NCBI RefSeq assembly: GCF_013090115.1 | Contig: NZ_JABFNN010000039.1 | Location: 614,738 to 678,737, forward strand | From: Flagellimonas amphidinii | GTDB taxonomy: Bacteria; Bacteroidota; Bacteroidia; Flavobacteriales; Flavobacteriaceae | Direction: 5' to 3' | DNA: 64,000 nucleotides | In this document: in pieces, positions 1 to 8,890 of the stretch | Numbering within the stretch: position 1 is the first letter of the stretch | Layout of the letters: the number at the start of each line of letters is the position of its first letter | Translations under genes and position numbers: made by a program | Notes under the pieces: model-generated | Seen by the model: only the letters and a program-made list of their open reading frames with translations | The model's database searches: none | Told to the model about the DNA's origin: nothing

Positions 1-1
1 G

Positions 2-1774
2 TTCAAAGGTGGAATACCTGCCAGATATGGAGGAAGAGTTTCCTCCGTTCTGGAAATTTTCCAAAAAGAAGGCAATAGCAAAGACTTTAAAGTAAGTGGC
101 GGTATTGGTGCTGTAGCCAGTAGATTATTGTTGGAAGGTCCCATCATCAAAGATAGAACAGCATTTTTGGTCGGTGGAAGAGCTTCATATGCGCACTTGT
201 TCCTGCCCTTGTTTGATGTGGACAACAAGGCATATTTCTATGATTTGAATACCAAAATCAATCATAAAATCAATGACCGAAATAATATATTCCTATCTGG
301 GTATTTTGGACGAGATCTATTTAGTATTTCTGATAGCTTTATAAATACGTATGGCAACGCCGTTGGAAATTTCAGGTGGAACCACTTATTCTCAGATAAG
401 CTGTTTTCTAATCTTTCGGTCATCTATTCTGATTATTTCTACGGTTTGGAGTTAGATTTTGTTGGTTTCGATTGGGATTCCGGCATCCAAAACTTCAATT
501 TAAAGTATGATCTAAAACACTACGTTAATGACAAGTTGCAGCTCAACTATGGCCTCAACAATATTTACTATGTGTTCAATCCTGGTAAAATTCGGCCAAA
601 CAGTCCAGATTCTGGTATAGTTGAAGACCAATTGACTAAGAAATACGCCAATGAAAATGCATTGTACGTAGATATTGAACATAAAATTTCGGAAAACCTA
701 AGCATGGAATACGGACTTAGGGTAAGTCAATTTAACCGTTTGGGGCAAGATGAGTTTTTTGTTTATGAAGATGACAACCCAGTCATTTTTGACCCATTTA
801 CATTATCGTATAGAGAAGCTGAACCAATAGATACCATTAATCCAGGAAGAGGCGGTACATTAAAGAAATTTTTCAATTTTGAACCCAGAGTAGCGGCCTC
901 CTACAATTTCAATGGAAAAAGTTCCATTAAGGCCAGTTATACCCGATTGGCACAATATTTACATCTATTGTCCAATACAAGCTCCCCTACTCCCCTAGAT
1001 GTCTGGACGCCAAGTGGACCATTTGTGGAACCACAATTGCTAAACCAATATGCCATTGGTTATTTCAGAAATATTAAAGGAGGAGACTATACTTTTGAAA
1101 CAGAAGCTTTTTACAAGGACATAGAAAACCGTATCGATTATATAGACGGCGCCAATTTAATAGCAAACAATGCCATTGAACAGGTTATTTTAAATGGCGA
1201 AGCCCGGGCCTATGGTCTTGAATTCCTACTAAGGAAAAATGAAGGTCGATTAACAGGTTGGTTGGCATACACACTATCAAGGTCGGAACAAAGAACCCCG
1301 GGCCGAGATTTAGAGTTGGACACAGGTCGCTCAGATTTGGAAACCGGAATCAACTTGGGAGAATGGTACAGTACTCCGTATGACAAAACCCATGACCTAT
1401 CCATTTTTGGAAGCTATGACCTTAATGATAAGTGGAACATCAATGCCAACTTTATTTATCAAACTGGCCAACCCACCAATTACCCAGTCGGTCAATTTGA
1501 ATTCCAAGGCATTACCGTTCCTTTTTATGGATTAAGAAATAAGGTACGACTCCCCGATTATCACCGGTTGGATGTTTCTGCCACACTCACCCCCAGAAAA
1601 AATAAAGGTAGAAACTGGCAGTCAGAATGGGTATTCAGCATCTATAACCTATACAGCAGAAGAAACGCCGCCTCTATCAATTTTAGGGAAAATGAGGATA
1701 CGGGTAGAAATGAAGCAATTCGAACCTCAATTTTTGGTATTATCCCAGCGATTACCTATAATTTTAAATTCTAG
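2..1774 (+). CDS. TonB-dependent outer-membrane receptor, 5' end outside the window
   Basis: The frame is open from the second base of the window, so the gene starts upstream; 590 residues are visible. The first residues (FKGGIPARYGGRVSS) look like the end of a TonB plug domain just before the barrel. About 520 residues follow of short alternating beta-strand stretches rich in Tyr, Phe and Asn, and the protein ends in Phe (TYNFKF), as expected for an outer-membrane barrel handed to the Bam machinery. Such receptors import a bound ligand with TonB energy. The DUF4249 lipoprotein gene starts 3 nt after the stop, a recurring pairing in Bacteroidota. The signal peptide and any N-terminal carboxypeptidase-like domain are outside the window, and the substrate is unknown. 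Confidence 0.93.
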   Translation, partial: FKGGIPARYGGRVSSVLEIFQKEGNSKDFKVSGGIGAVASRLLLEGPIIKDRTAFLVGGRASYAHLFLPLFDVDNKAYFYDLNTKINHKINDRNNIFLSGYFGRDLFSISDSFINTYGNAVGNFRWNHLFSDKLFSNLSVIYSDYFYGLELDFVGFDWDSGIQNFNLKYDLKHYVNDKLQLNYGLNNIYYVFNPGKIRPNSPDSGIVEDQLTKKYANENALYVDIEHKISENLSMEYGLRVSQFNRLGQDEFFVYEDDNPVIFDPFTLSYREAEPIDTINPGRGGTLKKFFNFEPRVAASYNFNGKSSIKASYTRLAQYLHLLSNTSSPTPLDVWTPSGPFVEPQLLNQYAIGYFRNIKGGDYTFETEAFYKDIENRIDYIDGANLIANNAIEQVILNGEARAYGLEFLLRKNEGRLTGWLAYTLSRSEQRTPGRDLELDTGRSDLETGINLGEWYSTPYDKTHDLSIFGSYDLNDKWNINANFIYQTGQPTNYPVGQFEFQGITVPFYGLRNKVRLPDYHRLDVSATLTPRKNKGRNWQSEWVFSIYNLYSRRNAASINFRENEDTGRNEAIRTSIFGIIPAITYNFKF

Positions 1775-1777
1775 GCC

Positions 1778-2674
1778 ATGAAAAAGACAATCATTCTTTC
1801 AATTTTAGGTTTTTTGGTCCTTTCATCCTGTGAAGATGTCATCGATGTAGAGTTGCCAGAAACCGAGACCAAACTTGTTGTAGATGGGATTCTCCGTGTG
1901 GATGAAAGTCAAGAGTTCATCGATGTGGAGATCACCATGAAGGAAACCAGTAATTTCTTTGAAGATAACCAGCCTACCCAAGTAGAAAGTGCCGTGATCG
2001 CCTATGGAACCCCAAACGAATTTGGAGAACTTGACAGTTTGGGATTTTCCTCATTGGCAGAAAGGGAACCAGGCTCTGGGGTTTACGTTCCAGATCCAAA
2101 TTTTTCTTCAGATCAGCGTATTCGCACAGCCGCTGCTGAACCTGGTGTGGTCTTCATTTTACAGGTAACACATAATGACAGGAATTATTATGCAAGAACC
2201 GAATATGCTCCTACAGTTCCTATTGATAATTTGACACAAGGAACCGAAACACTATTCGATGAAGACGATACCGAGGTAATTGTTACCTTCACCGATCCTC
2301 CTGGCCTGCATGATTATTATATTTTTGATTTTGATTTTGGTGAATTTTTAGCACTACGTGATGAATTCATTGATGGTCAACAATTTCAGTTTTCCTATTT
2401 CTATGATGCAACTTTGGAGCCTGGTGAAGAAGCCACGGTAAGTATTCTGGGTGCAGATCAAGAATTTTTCAATTACATGGATCTTTTAGTGGAGCAAACT
2501 GAAAACGATGGAGGTATTTTTGACACCCCGGTTGCCACTGTTCGAGGAAACGTCTTTGATGTTACTGGGTTGGACAATATCAATATTTTTGATAATGTTG
2601 AGCGACCAGAAGATTTTGCCCTAGGTTACTTTGCCGTTGTACAGGAATTCAAACGGTCCATTACCATAGAATAG
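1778..2674 (+). CDS. DUF4249 family lipoprotein, partner of the upstream TonB receptor
   Basis: 298 residues with a lipoprotein signal peptide and lipobox LSSC (Cys18). The following segment (VIDVELPETETKLVVDG) is the typical start of the DUF4249 family, predicted beta-rich. Members are usually encoded directly after a TonB-dependent receptor, as here with a 3-nt gap. By analogy with SusCD-type pairs they are thought to be surface or periplasmic accessory lipoproteins, but the ligand and role are not established. The gene is convergent with the GntP permease, whose stop lies 10 nt downstream. Confidence 0.85.
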   Translation: MKKTIILSILGFLVLSSCEDVIDVELPETETKLVVDGILRVDESQEFIDVEITMKETSNFFEDNQPTQVESAVIAYGTPNEFGELDSLGFSSLAEREPGSGVYVPDPNFSSDQRIRTAAAEPGVVFILQVTHNDRNYYARTEYAPTVPIDNLTQGTETLFDEDDTEVIVTFTDPPGLHDYYIFDFDFGEFLALRDEFIDGQQFQFSYFYDATLEPGEEATVSILGADQEFFNYMDLLVEQTENDGGIFDTPVATVRGNVFDVTGLDNINIFDNVERPEDFALGYFAVVQEFKRSITIE

Positions 2675-2684
2675 ACAATTTCCC

Positions 2685-4004
2685 TTAAAGTATCCAATAC
2701 AATAATAATATTATTGTTACTCCAGTAACCCCTTGAAGCAAAGTCCCTAAAGTATGTCCTCTTAAAGCAGTTTTTACATTGATGTTGGAAAATTGTGAAA
2801 CCACCCAAAAATAACTATCGTTGATATGGGATACCGTCATGGCACCAGCACCTATTGCAAGAACTGCTAAAGCTTTATCCGTTATAGACAATAAACCAAA
2901 GGTTTCCAACAAAGGAGCAATTATTGCTGATGTGGTAATAATAGCAACAGTGGAAGACCCCTGTGCTGTCTTTAATACCGCTGCAATTACAAAAGCGATC
3001 AAAAGTCCGCCAACTCCAGAATTGGATTCCAAGCTAATTAAAGAAGCAATATCAATAGTCCGTAAGATAGCTCCAAATGCTCCTCCCGCTCCTGTAATCA
3101 ATACAATGGCACCTGCTTGTTTAAACGCTGTTGCTACCCAATCTTGTCGTTCTTTGGCAGGTGTATTATTTCCTAACATAAACGCGAACAAAACACCTAT
3201 CAATAAAGCAATAATAGGATTGCCCAAAAAATCCAGCACATAAAACACCCATGTTTTGCCCAAAGGATACGTAGGGTAATTTGCTATGGATTTTAAAGCA
3301 ATGAGAATTATCGGAGCCAACAGCGGCAAAAATGCCTGAATGGGTTTTATTGAAGATTCGATTGCTTCTGCCTCAACCGGTTTTTGAATATGTTCTTCCT
3401 CTTCCAATGATTTCCCAATAAATCTGGCCCAAAAATACCCAGTTAAAGAAACCGGAATGGAAACTGCCAGTCCCAAAAGTAACACAAGCCCTAAATCAGC
3501 ATCCAAAATAGCTGCTGCAGCTAAAGGTCCAGGAGTAGGGGGTACAAACACATGGGCGGCATACAATCCAGTGGCCAAAGAAATAGCAAAGACAAGAGTC
3601 GGAATTCCTGTGCGTTTGCTTATAGCTTTATTCAATGAAGAAAGTATAATGAATCCCGAATCACAAAAAACAGGAATGGAAATTACATAGCCCGCTAAGT
3701 TAATGGCCAATGGAGAACGTTTGAGCCCTATCAACTTTAATATGCTATTGGCCAATACTTGCGTGCTACCTGTTTTCTCCAAATAAATACCTATTACTGT
3801 TCCAAAAGCAATGACCAGTCCTATTCCTGAAAGTGTTTTCCCAAAGCCCTCACCTATTGCCGTCATAATTTCTTCAGGCGTAAGTCCCAATAAAAAACCA
3901 GATACCACCGATGCAATACTCAATGAAAAAATAGGGTGCATTTTGAATTTTACCGTTGCAACGATAATAAACAGAATGACTATGGTTAAGACAAGTATTT
4001 CCAT
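2685..4004 (-). CDS. GntP family permease (gluconate/organic acid:H+ symporter)
   Basis: 439 residues, almost entirely hydrophobic, with about 12 likely membrane segments. Family stretches are visible: FVPPTPGPLAAA near residue 155, and a C-terminal half containing TAQGSSTVA and HINDSYFWV, which are typical GntP signatures. These inner-membrane symporters take up gluconate or related sugar acids with protons. No kinase or dehydratase gene sits beside it. The pentose phosphate genes are about 48 kb away, so gluconate as substrate is inferred only from the family. The promoter was not identified. Confidence 0.88.
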   Translation of the reverse strand: MEILVLTIVILFIIVATVKFKMHPIFSLSIASVVSGFLLGLTPEEIMTAIGEGFGKTLSGIGLVIAFGTVIGIYLEKTGSTQVLANSILKLIGLKRSPLAINLAGYVISIPVFCDSGFIILSSLNKAISKRTGIPTLVFAISLATGLYAAHVFVPPTPGPLAAAAILDADLGLVLLLGLAVSIPVSLTGYFWARFIGKSLEEEEHIQKPVEAEAIESSIKPIQAFLPLLAPIILIALKSIANYPTYPLGKTWVFYVLDFLGNPIIALLIGVLFAFMLGNNTPAKERQDWVATAFKQAGAIVLITGAGGAFGAILRTIDIASLISLESNSGVGGLLIAFVIAAVLKTAQGSSTVAIITTSAIIAPLLETFGLLSITDKALAVLAIGAGAMTVSHINDSYFWVVSQFSNINVKTALRGHTLGTLLQGVTGVTIILLLYWIL

Positions 4005-4060
4005 ACCTAATTTTTAGTTGATTGGCATTAAATATAAGCTAATATTCCTACTTTGGTCGT

Positions 4061-4297
4061 ATGAGACGAACGGACAAAGAACTTTTGGTGAAAAGCCTAA
4101 AATCTTTTGGATTTACGGTTTTAGCAATGTTTACAGGACCATTCTTGATTTACGAAGCATTTAAAAATAAAGACAATCCCTTATTTATTCCCGTATTGAT
4201 TCTTGGATTTTTGTTTGCCGGATTGGCAATCTTTTTAGGCTTCCGTTCTGTAAATATTATGATGGATGCCATATTCGGAAAGAAATCAAAAGACTAA
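4061..4297 (+). CDS. DUF6095 family small membrane protein
   Basis: 78 residues with a charged N-terminus (MRRTDKELLVKSLK) and two predicted membrane helices, at about residues 12-32 and 40-62. The sequence fits the short Flavobacteria family named DUF6095, whose function is unknown. Its TAA stop shares bases with the TAG stop of the convergent DUF4294 gene (overlap 4294-4297). A degenerate -7 element (TACTTTG, one base short of the consensus spacing) lies at 4049-4055, a few bases before the ATG. Confidence 0.75.
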   Translation: MRRTDKELLVKSLKSFGFTVLAMFTGPFLIYEAFKNKDNPLFIPVLILGFLFAGLAIFLGFRSVNIMMDAIFGKKSKD

Positions 4298-5001
4298 TTT
4301 TTGTTGGTTTCTGGATAGCCTTCTTTCCATTTATTGCTGAGTTGGGCATAATCGTAATCCAAAACGGACTTTTGTCGCTCCAATCTATTGGAAGCAAAGG
4401 CACGTTGTAGAATGTCCTCTATCAAATAATCCTCATGTATTGATTCTGGATGGAATTCTTCTTTGATATTAATTTTGAATGCCTTTGCCGTGGTATTGTA
4501 CCAAAAAGCCCTCCAGCCACTCCGAAGCTCTTTGACCAAATCAAAAGCGGTTTTACCAGTTTGACGATAAATCAGTTTCACCAAAATCTGACCTTCGGTC
4601 CGCGTTAACTTCTTCAACTCTGCAGAGAATTCATCCTCAATGAATTTTTGGACTTTTTTGGTGTATTTTTTTCGATGCCTTTTTTTCTTGATGTGCTCCA
4701 AACTATCATTCAATTCCACCAAGCGCTCTGCAGCCATTTTAGCATATGGGTATACTTTTAAAGTCTTTCTTCGTAAAATGTAATACCTGAGCTTTTCTTT
4801 TTTGTTGGCAAATGCGAGTTTATCAAAAAGATAGACTTCATCTAATTCAATAGAGCTGTAGAGAATGGAATCACCCTCAAACCGAACCCAGTAATCCGCT
4901 ACGGAATCTTTCTCATGTATGAGCGAATCTTGTTGAATCTCTTGGGAAAACCCAAAGACTTGAAGCAATAAAAAAAATATGGCTATACAATAGCGAAACA
5001 T
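4294..5001 (-). CDS. DUF4294 family exported protein
   Basis: 235 residues with an N-terminal signal peptide (about 1-19, ending GFSQ). The middle is basic and helical (YYILRRKTLKVYPYAKMAAE followed by many Lys/Arg), and it contains RTEGQILVKLIYRQTG and ELRSGWRAFWYN, which are characteristic of DUF4294. Function unknown; the family is largely confined to Bacteroidota. A TAATTTTG -7 element reads toward the gene on the minus strand at 5034-5027, giving a leader of about 22 nt, but no TTG was found at the right distance. Confidence 0.82.
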   Translation of the reverse strand: MFRYCIAIFFLLLQVFGFSQEIQQDSLIHEKDSVADYWVRFEGDSILYSSIELDEVYLFDKLAFANKKEKLRYYILRRKTLKVYPYAKMAAERLVELNDSLEHIKKKRHRKKYTKKVQKFIEDEFSAELKKLTRTEGQILVKLIYRQTGKTAFDLVKELRSGWRAFWYNTTAKAFKINIKEEFHPESIHEDYLIEDILQRAFASNRLERQKSVLDYDYAQLSNKWKEGYPETNKN

Positions 5002-5103
5002 GCGGTTAAATTCTCAAAAGTCCTGCCAAAATTAAGGATAAAGGTAAGATTTGGCTATTAAATAAAAGTGAATATTGTTATGTTTGTGGACTAATTTTAT
5101 CTT

Positions 5104-6192
5104 ATGGCAGCATCAAAAATCATCAACGCAAAGTCGCTTAAATTTTTTGAAAAATACTTGAACAATGCTTCTCCAACAGGTTATGAATGGGAAGGACAAA
5201 AAATCTGGATGGACTATCTGAAACCCTATGTTGATGATTTTATCACAGATACCTACGGCACAGCTGTAGCCGTTATTAACCCCGAGGCCAAATACAAGGT
5301 TGTTATCGAGGGGCATTCTGATGAAATTTCATGGTATGTGAACTACATTACCGAAAATGGATTGTTGTACGTCATAAGAAATGGAGGTAGTGACCATCAG
5401 ATTGCTCCATCTAAATGGGTGAACATCCATACCAAAAAAGGAATTGTAAAAGGTATTTTTGGGTGGCCGGCCATCCATACTAGAAACAGAGCCAAGGAAG
5501 AACCGCCAAAATTGGACAACATCTTTATAGATATAGGTGCAAAAGATAAGGCTGAAGTTGAAAAAATGGGTGTTCATGTGGGGTGCGTCATCACTTATCC
5601 AGATGAGTTCCAAATATTGAACAAAGACAAATTCGTATGTCGCGCTTTGGATAACCGTGCCGGTGGTTTCATGATTGCCGAAGTGGCCCGATTGCTTCAT
5701 GAAAACGGTGAAAAATTGCCATTTGGACTTTATATCACTAATTCTGTGCAGGAAGAAATTGGACTTCGAGGTGCGGAGATGATTACGGAAACCATCAAAC
5801 CCAATGTTGCCATAGTTACTGATGTGACCCATGACACCACCACTCCAATGATTGAAAAAAAGACCCAGGGAGATTGCTCCATGGGAAAAGGACCGGTGAT
5901 TTCCTATGCTCCTGCGGTGCAACAAAAGTTGCGTGAACGTATCATTGAAACTGCGGAGGCCAAAGAAATACCATTCCAGCGTCAAGCTTCGTCCAGATAT
6001 ACAGGGACGGATACCGATGCCTTTGCTTATAGCAATGGTGGCGTAGCTTCTGCTTTGATTTCTTTACCATTGCGTTACATGCACACGACAGTGGAAACAG
6101 TGCACAGAGATGATGTAGAAAACGTAATTCGCCTGATTTACGAAACTTTATTGACCATTAAGGAAGGGGAGACTTTCAGCTATTTTGATTAA
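5104..6192 (+). CDS. M42 family metallo-aminopeptidase
   Basis: 362 residues. The di-metal centre of the M42 (glutamyl aminopeptidase / deblocking aminopeptidase) family is readable: His71 (EGHSDEIS), Asp183 (ALDNRAGG), catalytic Glu217 with Glu218 (SVQEEIG), Asp240 (VTDVTHD) and His327 (RYMHTT). The enzyme should remove N-terminal residues from peptides in the cytoplasm; there is no signal peptide. Some relatives are misnamed endoglucanase M. A TATGTTTG -7 element lies at 5079-5086, giving a leader of about 14 nt, though its nearest TTG (5051-5053) is 25 nt away, which is long. The palindrome at 6199-6276 follows the stop. Confidence 0.93.
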   Translation: MAASKIINAKSLKFFEKYLNNASPTGYEWEGQKIWMDYLKPYVDDFITDTYGTAVAVINPEAKYKVVIEGHSDEISWYVNYITENGLLYVIRNGGSDHQIAPSKWVNIHTKKGIVKGIFGWPAIHTRNRAKEEPPKLDNIFIDIGAKDKAEVEKMGVHVGCVITYPDEFQILNKDKFVCRALDNRAGGFMIAEVARLLHENGEKLPFGLYITNSVQEEIGLRGAEMITETIKPNVAIVTDVTHDTTTPMIEKKTQGDCSMGKGPVISYAPAVQQKLRERIIETAEAKEIPFQRQASSRYTGTDTDAFAYSNGGVASALISLPLRYMHTTVETVHRDDVENVIRLIYETLLTIKEGETFSYFD

Positions 6193-6198
6193 AACCAG

Positions 6199-6276
6199 TG
6201 TCATTTCGAATGTCAGGAGGAATCTAAGCCATATTGATTACTGTTTTGAGATTTCTCACATCCGTTCGAAATGACA
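6199..6276. repeat. long imperfect palindrome (REP-like) between the M42 and Nudix genes
   Basis: TGTCATTTCGAA (6199-6210) is the exact reverse complement of TTCGAAATGACA (6265-6276). Inside this, GAGGAATCT on the left pairs with AGATTTCTC on the right with one mismatch or wobble, so the transcript could fold into one long hairpin with a small loop. It has no clean U-tract, so it is not a textbook terminator. It resembles the dispersed palindromic repeats common in intergenic regions of Bacteroidota. Only this copy was noticed in the window. Confidence 0.7.
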
Positions 6277-6294
6277 TTTGATAATTAAAAAACA

Positions 6295-6843
6295 ATGGAC
6301 GAACTGGTAGATATTCTTGACGAAAACGGAAAACCTACTGGACAATCCTGTTTAAAATCTGAAGCGCACCAGAAGGGTCTTTTTCATGCTACAGTCCATG
6401 TTTGGTTGTATACAGCTAATGGTCAAATCTTGATTCAACAAAGAGGAAAAGACAAGGAAACCCACCCCCTACTTTGGGATGTGTCCGTTGCCGGCCATGT
6501 TTCTTCAGGAGAGAAAATCATGATTGCAGCAATCCGGGAAGTACAAGAAGAAATTGGATTGGATATTATTGAAAGTGATTTAAAATCTATTGGAACCTTC
6601 AAAGAAATCCATACTATTTCCAAAGATTTTACTGATGCAGAATTCCATCATATATTTTTGTGTGAACTCAAATCACCTTTGCAAACTTTGAAAAAACAAG
6701 AAAGTGAAGTTGAAGCCTTGGACTTGATTTCCCTGCACCAATTTGCTGAAGAAACTTGGGGATTGGCCCATACGGCAAAATATGTATCCCACGGTTCTGA
6801 TTATTACAAAACAATCATAAAGGAAATCAAAAAAAGGCTTTAG
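6295..6843 (+). CDS. Nudix hydrolase, IPP-isomerase-like subgroup
   Basis: 182 residues. A complete Nudix box is present in GHVSSGEKIMIAAIREVQEE (Gx5Ex7REUxEExGU), preceded by HATVHVWLYTANGQILIQQR, the pattern of the IPP isomerase / YfcD-type branch. The box binds a divalent metal and supports hydrolysis of a nucleoside diphosphate linked to another group. Whether this one is an isomerase cannot be decided; the Cys/Glu pair of true IDI is not convincingly present, so hydrolase is preferred. The stop overlaps the convergent hisS stop by 4 nt (TTAG). Confidence 0.85.
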   Translation: MDELVDILDENGKPTGQSCLKSEAHQKGLFHATVHVWLYTANGQILIQQRGKDKETHPLLWDVSVAGHVSSGEKIMIAAIREVQEEIGLDIIESDLKSIGTFKEIHTISKDFTDAEFHHIFLCELKSPLQTLKKQESEVEALDLISLHQFAEETWGLAHTAKYVSHGSDYYKTIIKEIKKRL

Positions 6844-8219
6844 TGGATTTCTTGGACAAATTGGTCAACATTTTCCAAGGCATAAGAACTCTGGTCACCC
6901 GTTTTCATGTTCTTGACCACAAAGTTGCCTTCAGCAAGCTCTTTTTCCCCTAATAAAATAACATAGGGCACATCCCGTCTATCGGCATATTTTAGCTGTT
7001 TTTGGAATTTAGCGTCAGTTGGGTATAAATCTGCACGAAGTCCTTGTTTTCTCAAACTTGAAACTAATCGTAATGCTGCCATTGCTTCTTGTTTTCCAAA
7101 GTTGAGACATAATACATCCAAAGAAACATCCAAAGTCTCTGGAAAAAGCTTCAACTCATCCAAAACCAAATAAATTCGGTCCAATCCAAAGGAAATCCCC
7201 ACACCACTAACATCTTTCAGACCAAAAATACCTGTAAGGTCATCGTAGCGTCCGCCACCGCCAATAGATCCCATTTTTACACCTTCTGGTGCGGCTACTT
7301 CAAAAATAGCTCCTGTGTAGTAATTGAGTCCTCTGGCCAAAGTCACATCCAACTGTAGACTGGCTGATTGCAAACCCATGGCATCCACAGTATTGATGAT
7401 TTCTTCCAGCTCCCCAACACCTTGCATTCCCACTTCAGAGTCTTCCAACAAATTTTTTAGTTGGCTCAGTTGCTCAGAAACGGAACCGGACATTTCAAAC
7501 AAAGGTCGTGCCTTGGCAATGGCATTTTCAGAAATACCTCTTTCCAATAGCTCCTCTTTCACCTTCTCCTCACCAATTTTATCCAACTTATCCAGAGCGA
7601 CCGTAAAGTCTATCAAAAGGTGTTTGGCTCCGATAACTTCTGCAATACCGGAGAGTATTTTCCTATTATTGATTTTAATAGCGGTTCCCTTCAACCCTAA
7701 ATCCGAAAAGACAGCATCGTACAATTGCACAAACTCCACTTCTTGTAATAAGGAGTTGGCACCAACAACGTCTGCATCGCATTGGTAAAACTCGCGAAAA
7801 CGTCCTTTTTGGGGTCTATCTGCCCTCCACACGGGCTGTACTTGGTAACGTTTAAAAGGGAAATCAATCTCATTTTGGTGCATGACCACATAACGTGCAA
7901 AGGGCACGGTTAAATCATAGCGCAAGGCTTTTTCAGAAATTTTGGGCAGCAATGAGCTGGATTTTTTGGAGCTGTAGGTAACATCATCCACTTTAGAGAT
8001 AAAGTCCCCTGAGTTTAAAATCTTAAAAATCAGACGATCGCCTTCATCGCCATATTTACCCATGAGGGTGTCTGAATTTTCAAAAGATGGGGTCTCTATC
8101 GGCTGAAAACCATAGATTTCAAAGTTCTTTTTTATCGTTTGAATGATATAGCTACGCTTGGCCACCTCTGAAGGTGAAAAATCCCTTGTTCCTTTGGGTA
8201 TGCTTGGTTTCTGTGCCAT
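6840..8219 (-). CDS. hisS: histidine--tRNA ligase
   Basis: 459 residues, a class II synthetase that charges tRNA-His. The N-terminus PKGTRDF is the usual HisRS start. Motif 2 is seen in WRADRPQKGRFREF, the histidine-specific loop in LARGLNYYTGAIFEV, and motif 3 in GVGISFGLDRI. The C-terminal anticodon-binding domain follows from about residue 360. Length and order are those of a complete bacterial enzyme. It is transcribed alone from the promoter at 8238-8268. Confidence 0.97.
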   Translation of the reverse strand: MAQKPSIPKGTRDFSPSEVAKRSYIIQTIKKNFEIYGFQPIETPSFENSDTLMGKYGDEGDRLIFKILNSGDFISKVDDVTYSSKKSSSLLPKISEKALRYDLTVPFARYVVMHQNEIDFPFKRYQVQPVWRADRPQKGRFREFYQCDADVVGANSLLQEVEFVQLYDAVFSDLGLKGTAIKINNRKILSGIAEVIGAKHLLIDFTVALDKLDKIGEEKVKEELLERGISENAIAKARPLFEMSGSVSEQLSQLKNLLEDSEVGMQGVGELEEIINTVDAMGLQSASLQLDVTLARGLNYYTGAIFEVAAPEGVKMGSIGGGGRYDDLTGIFGLKDVSGVGISFGLDRIYLVLDELKLFPETLDVSLDVLCLNFGKQEAMAALRLVSSLRKQGLRADLYPTDAKFQKQLKYADRRDVPYVILLGEKELAEGNFVVKNMKTGDQSSYALENVDQFVQEIH

Positions 8220-8237
8220 GTACTAAAAATTCTGCTG

Positions 8238-8268
8238 CAAATATAGGGGGTTGTTTTGCAATGGACAA
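8238..8268 (-). promoter_or_regulatory. hisS promoter (Bacteroidota type)
   Basis: On the minus strand TATATTTG (8245-8238) matches the Bacteroidota -7 consensus TAnnTTTG, and a TTG (8268-8266) lies 20 nt upstream. Transcription should start near 8234, giving a leader of about 15 nt before the hisS ATG. The TTG falls inside the CAAT-rich repeat at 8256-8305. Confidence 0.6.
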
Positions 8269-8305
8269 TCAACAATGAGCAATTGACAATGGAAGGTCAA
8301 CAATG
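8256..8305. repeat. degenerate CAAT-rich short repeat
   Basis: Several near-copies of CAATG or GACAAT occur in about 50 bases (CAATGGACAAT, CAACAATGAGCAAT, GACAATGG, CAACAATG). This is a low-complexity tract of a kind seen between genes in Bacteroidota. It lies between hisS and the DUF6495 gene and contains no credible coding sequence. Confidence 0.5.
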
Positions 8306-8357
8306 TTTCATCTACGCTGATATCCAATATCTGTCATCGCAAATCTTACCTCTGATA

Positions 8358-8828
8358 CTACTCCATAATCTGCTCAAACCATTGATAAAGTTCACCTTTG
8401 GTAATAGTAGCACCTTGCTCTATCAACTTGAACTTATCCAAGTTTTTATCTTCACCGTAAGCTTTGGAGGCGGTCAAGTATTCCACAAAATCTGACTGAA
8501 AATTTCTTTTGAACCAACCAAAGCCTTCTTGAGTGCGCAAATCTATCTCTGGGTTCATCACTTTCACAGAAAACAACTTCATTTCTTTGTCCGTCAAATG
8601 AAACAGGTGCATATGCAGTTCTGAGATATTCTCCAAATATTCCACTTTGGACAACACGCCTTCCCAAATCAAATCACTGAATACATCCAATTCTTCTTCG
8701 GCCACTTCTGGTTTTTCTTCTTTGATGGTTTTCCATTCTTCTGCCGTTATGGATTGAGTTGCCAAAAAATTGATGAACTCCGGATGTAATTCCTCCAGCT
8801 GCTGTTGTGTCAATCGTCTGTATTTCAT
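8358..8828 (-). CDS. DUF6495 family protein
   Basis: 156 residues starting at MKYRRLTQQQLEELHPEFIN; an upstream in-frame start would run through the terminator at 8843-8870 and is rejected. The protein is acidic and probably mixed alpha/beta with no signal peptide or membrane segment. Motifs such as EEWKTIKEEKPEVAEE and LHLFHLTDKEMKLFSVKVMN fit the Flavobacteria family DUF6495, of unknown function. No -7 element was seen in the short gap to the upstream TonB receptor gene. Confidence 0.75.
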   Translation of the reverse strand: MKYRRLTQQQLEELHPEFINFLATQSITAEEWKTIKEEKPEVAEEELDVFSDLIWEGVLSKVEYLENISELHMHLFHLTDKEMKLFSVKVMNPEIDLRTQEGFGWFKRNFQSDFVEYLTASKAYGEDKNLDKFKLIEQGATITKGELYQWFEQIME

Positions 8829-8842
8829 CCTGCAAAAATAAA

Positions 8843-8870
8843 AAAAGGCCATGCTTTCGCACGACCTTTT
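8843..8870 (-). terminator. rho-independent terminator of the Oar-like receptor gene
   Basis: On the minus strand a 12-bp stem with a GAAA tetraloop is followed by seven U and a further U-rich run. The stem is fully paired only in the minus-strand RNA, where two positions are G-U wobbles that would be A-C mismatches in the plus-strand RNA. This fixes its direction: it ends transcription of the receptor gene, whose stop is 20 nt upstream. Confidence 0.85.
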
Positions 8871-8890
8871 CTCTATTAATTGGATGGTCT

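Noticed and set aside
2821..3243. 140-codon frame antisense to the GntP gene
   Set aside because: Composition mirrors the hydrophobic codons of the permease; no recognised features.
5329..5985. 218-codon open frame antisense to the M42 peptidase gene
   Set aside because: Fully inside a gene with intact catalytic motifs on the other strand, no domain, no promoter; a codon-bias shadow.
8256..8495. 79-codon plus-strand frame near the hisS promoter
   Set aside because: Reads through the CAAT repeat and the antisense of the DUF6495 gene.
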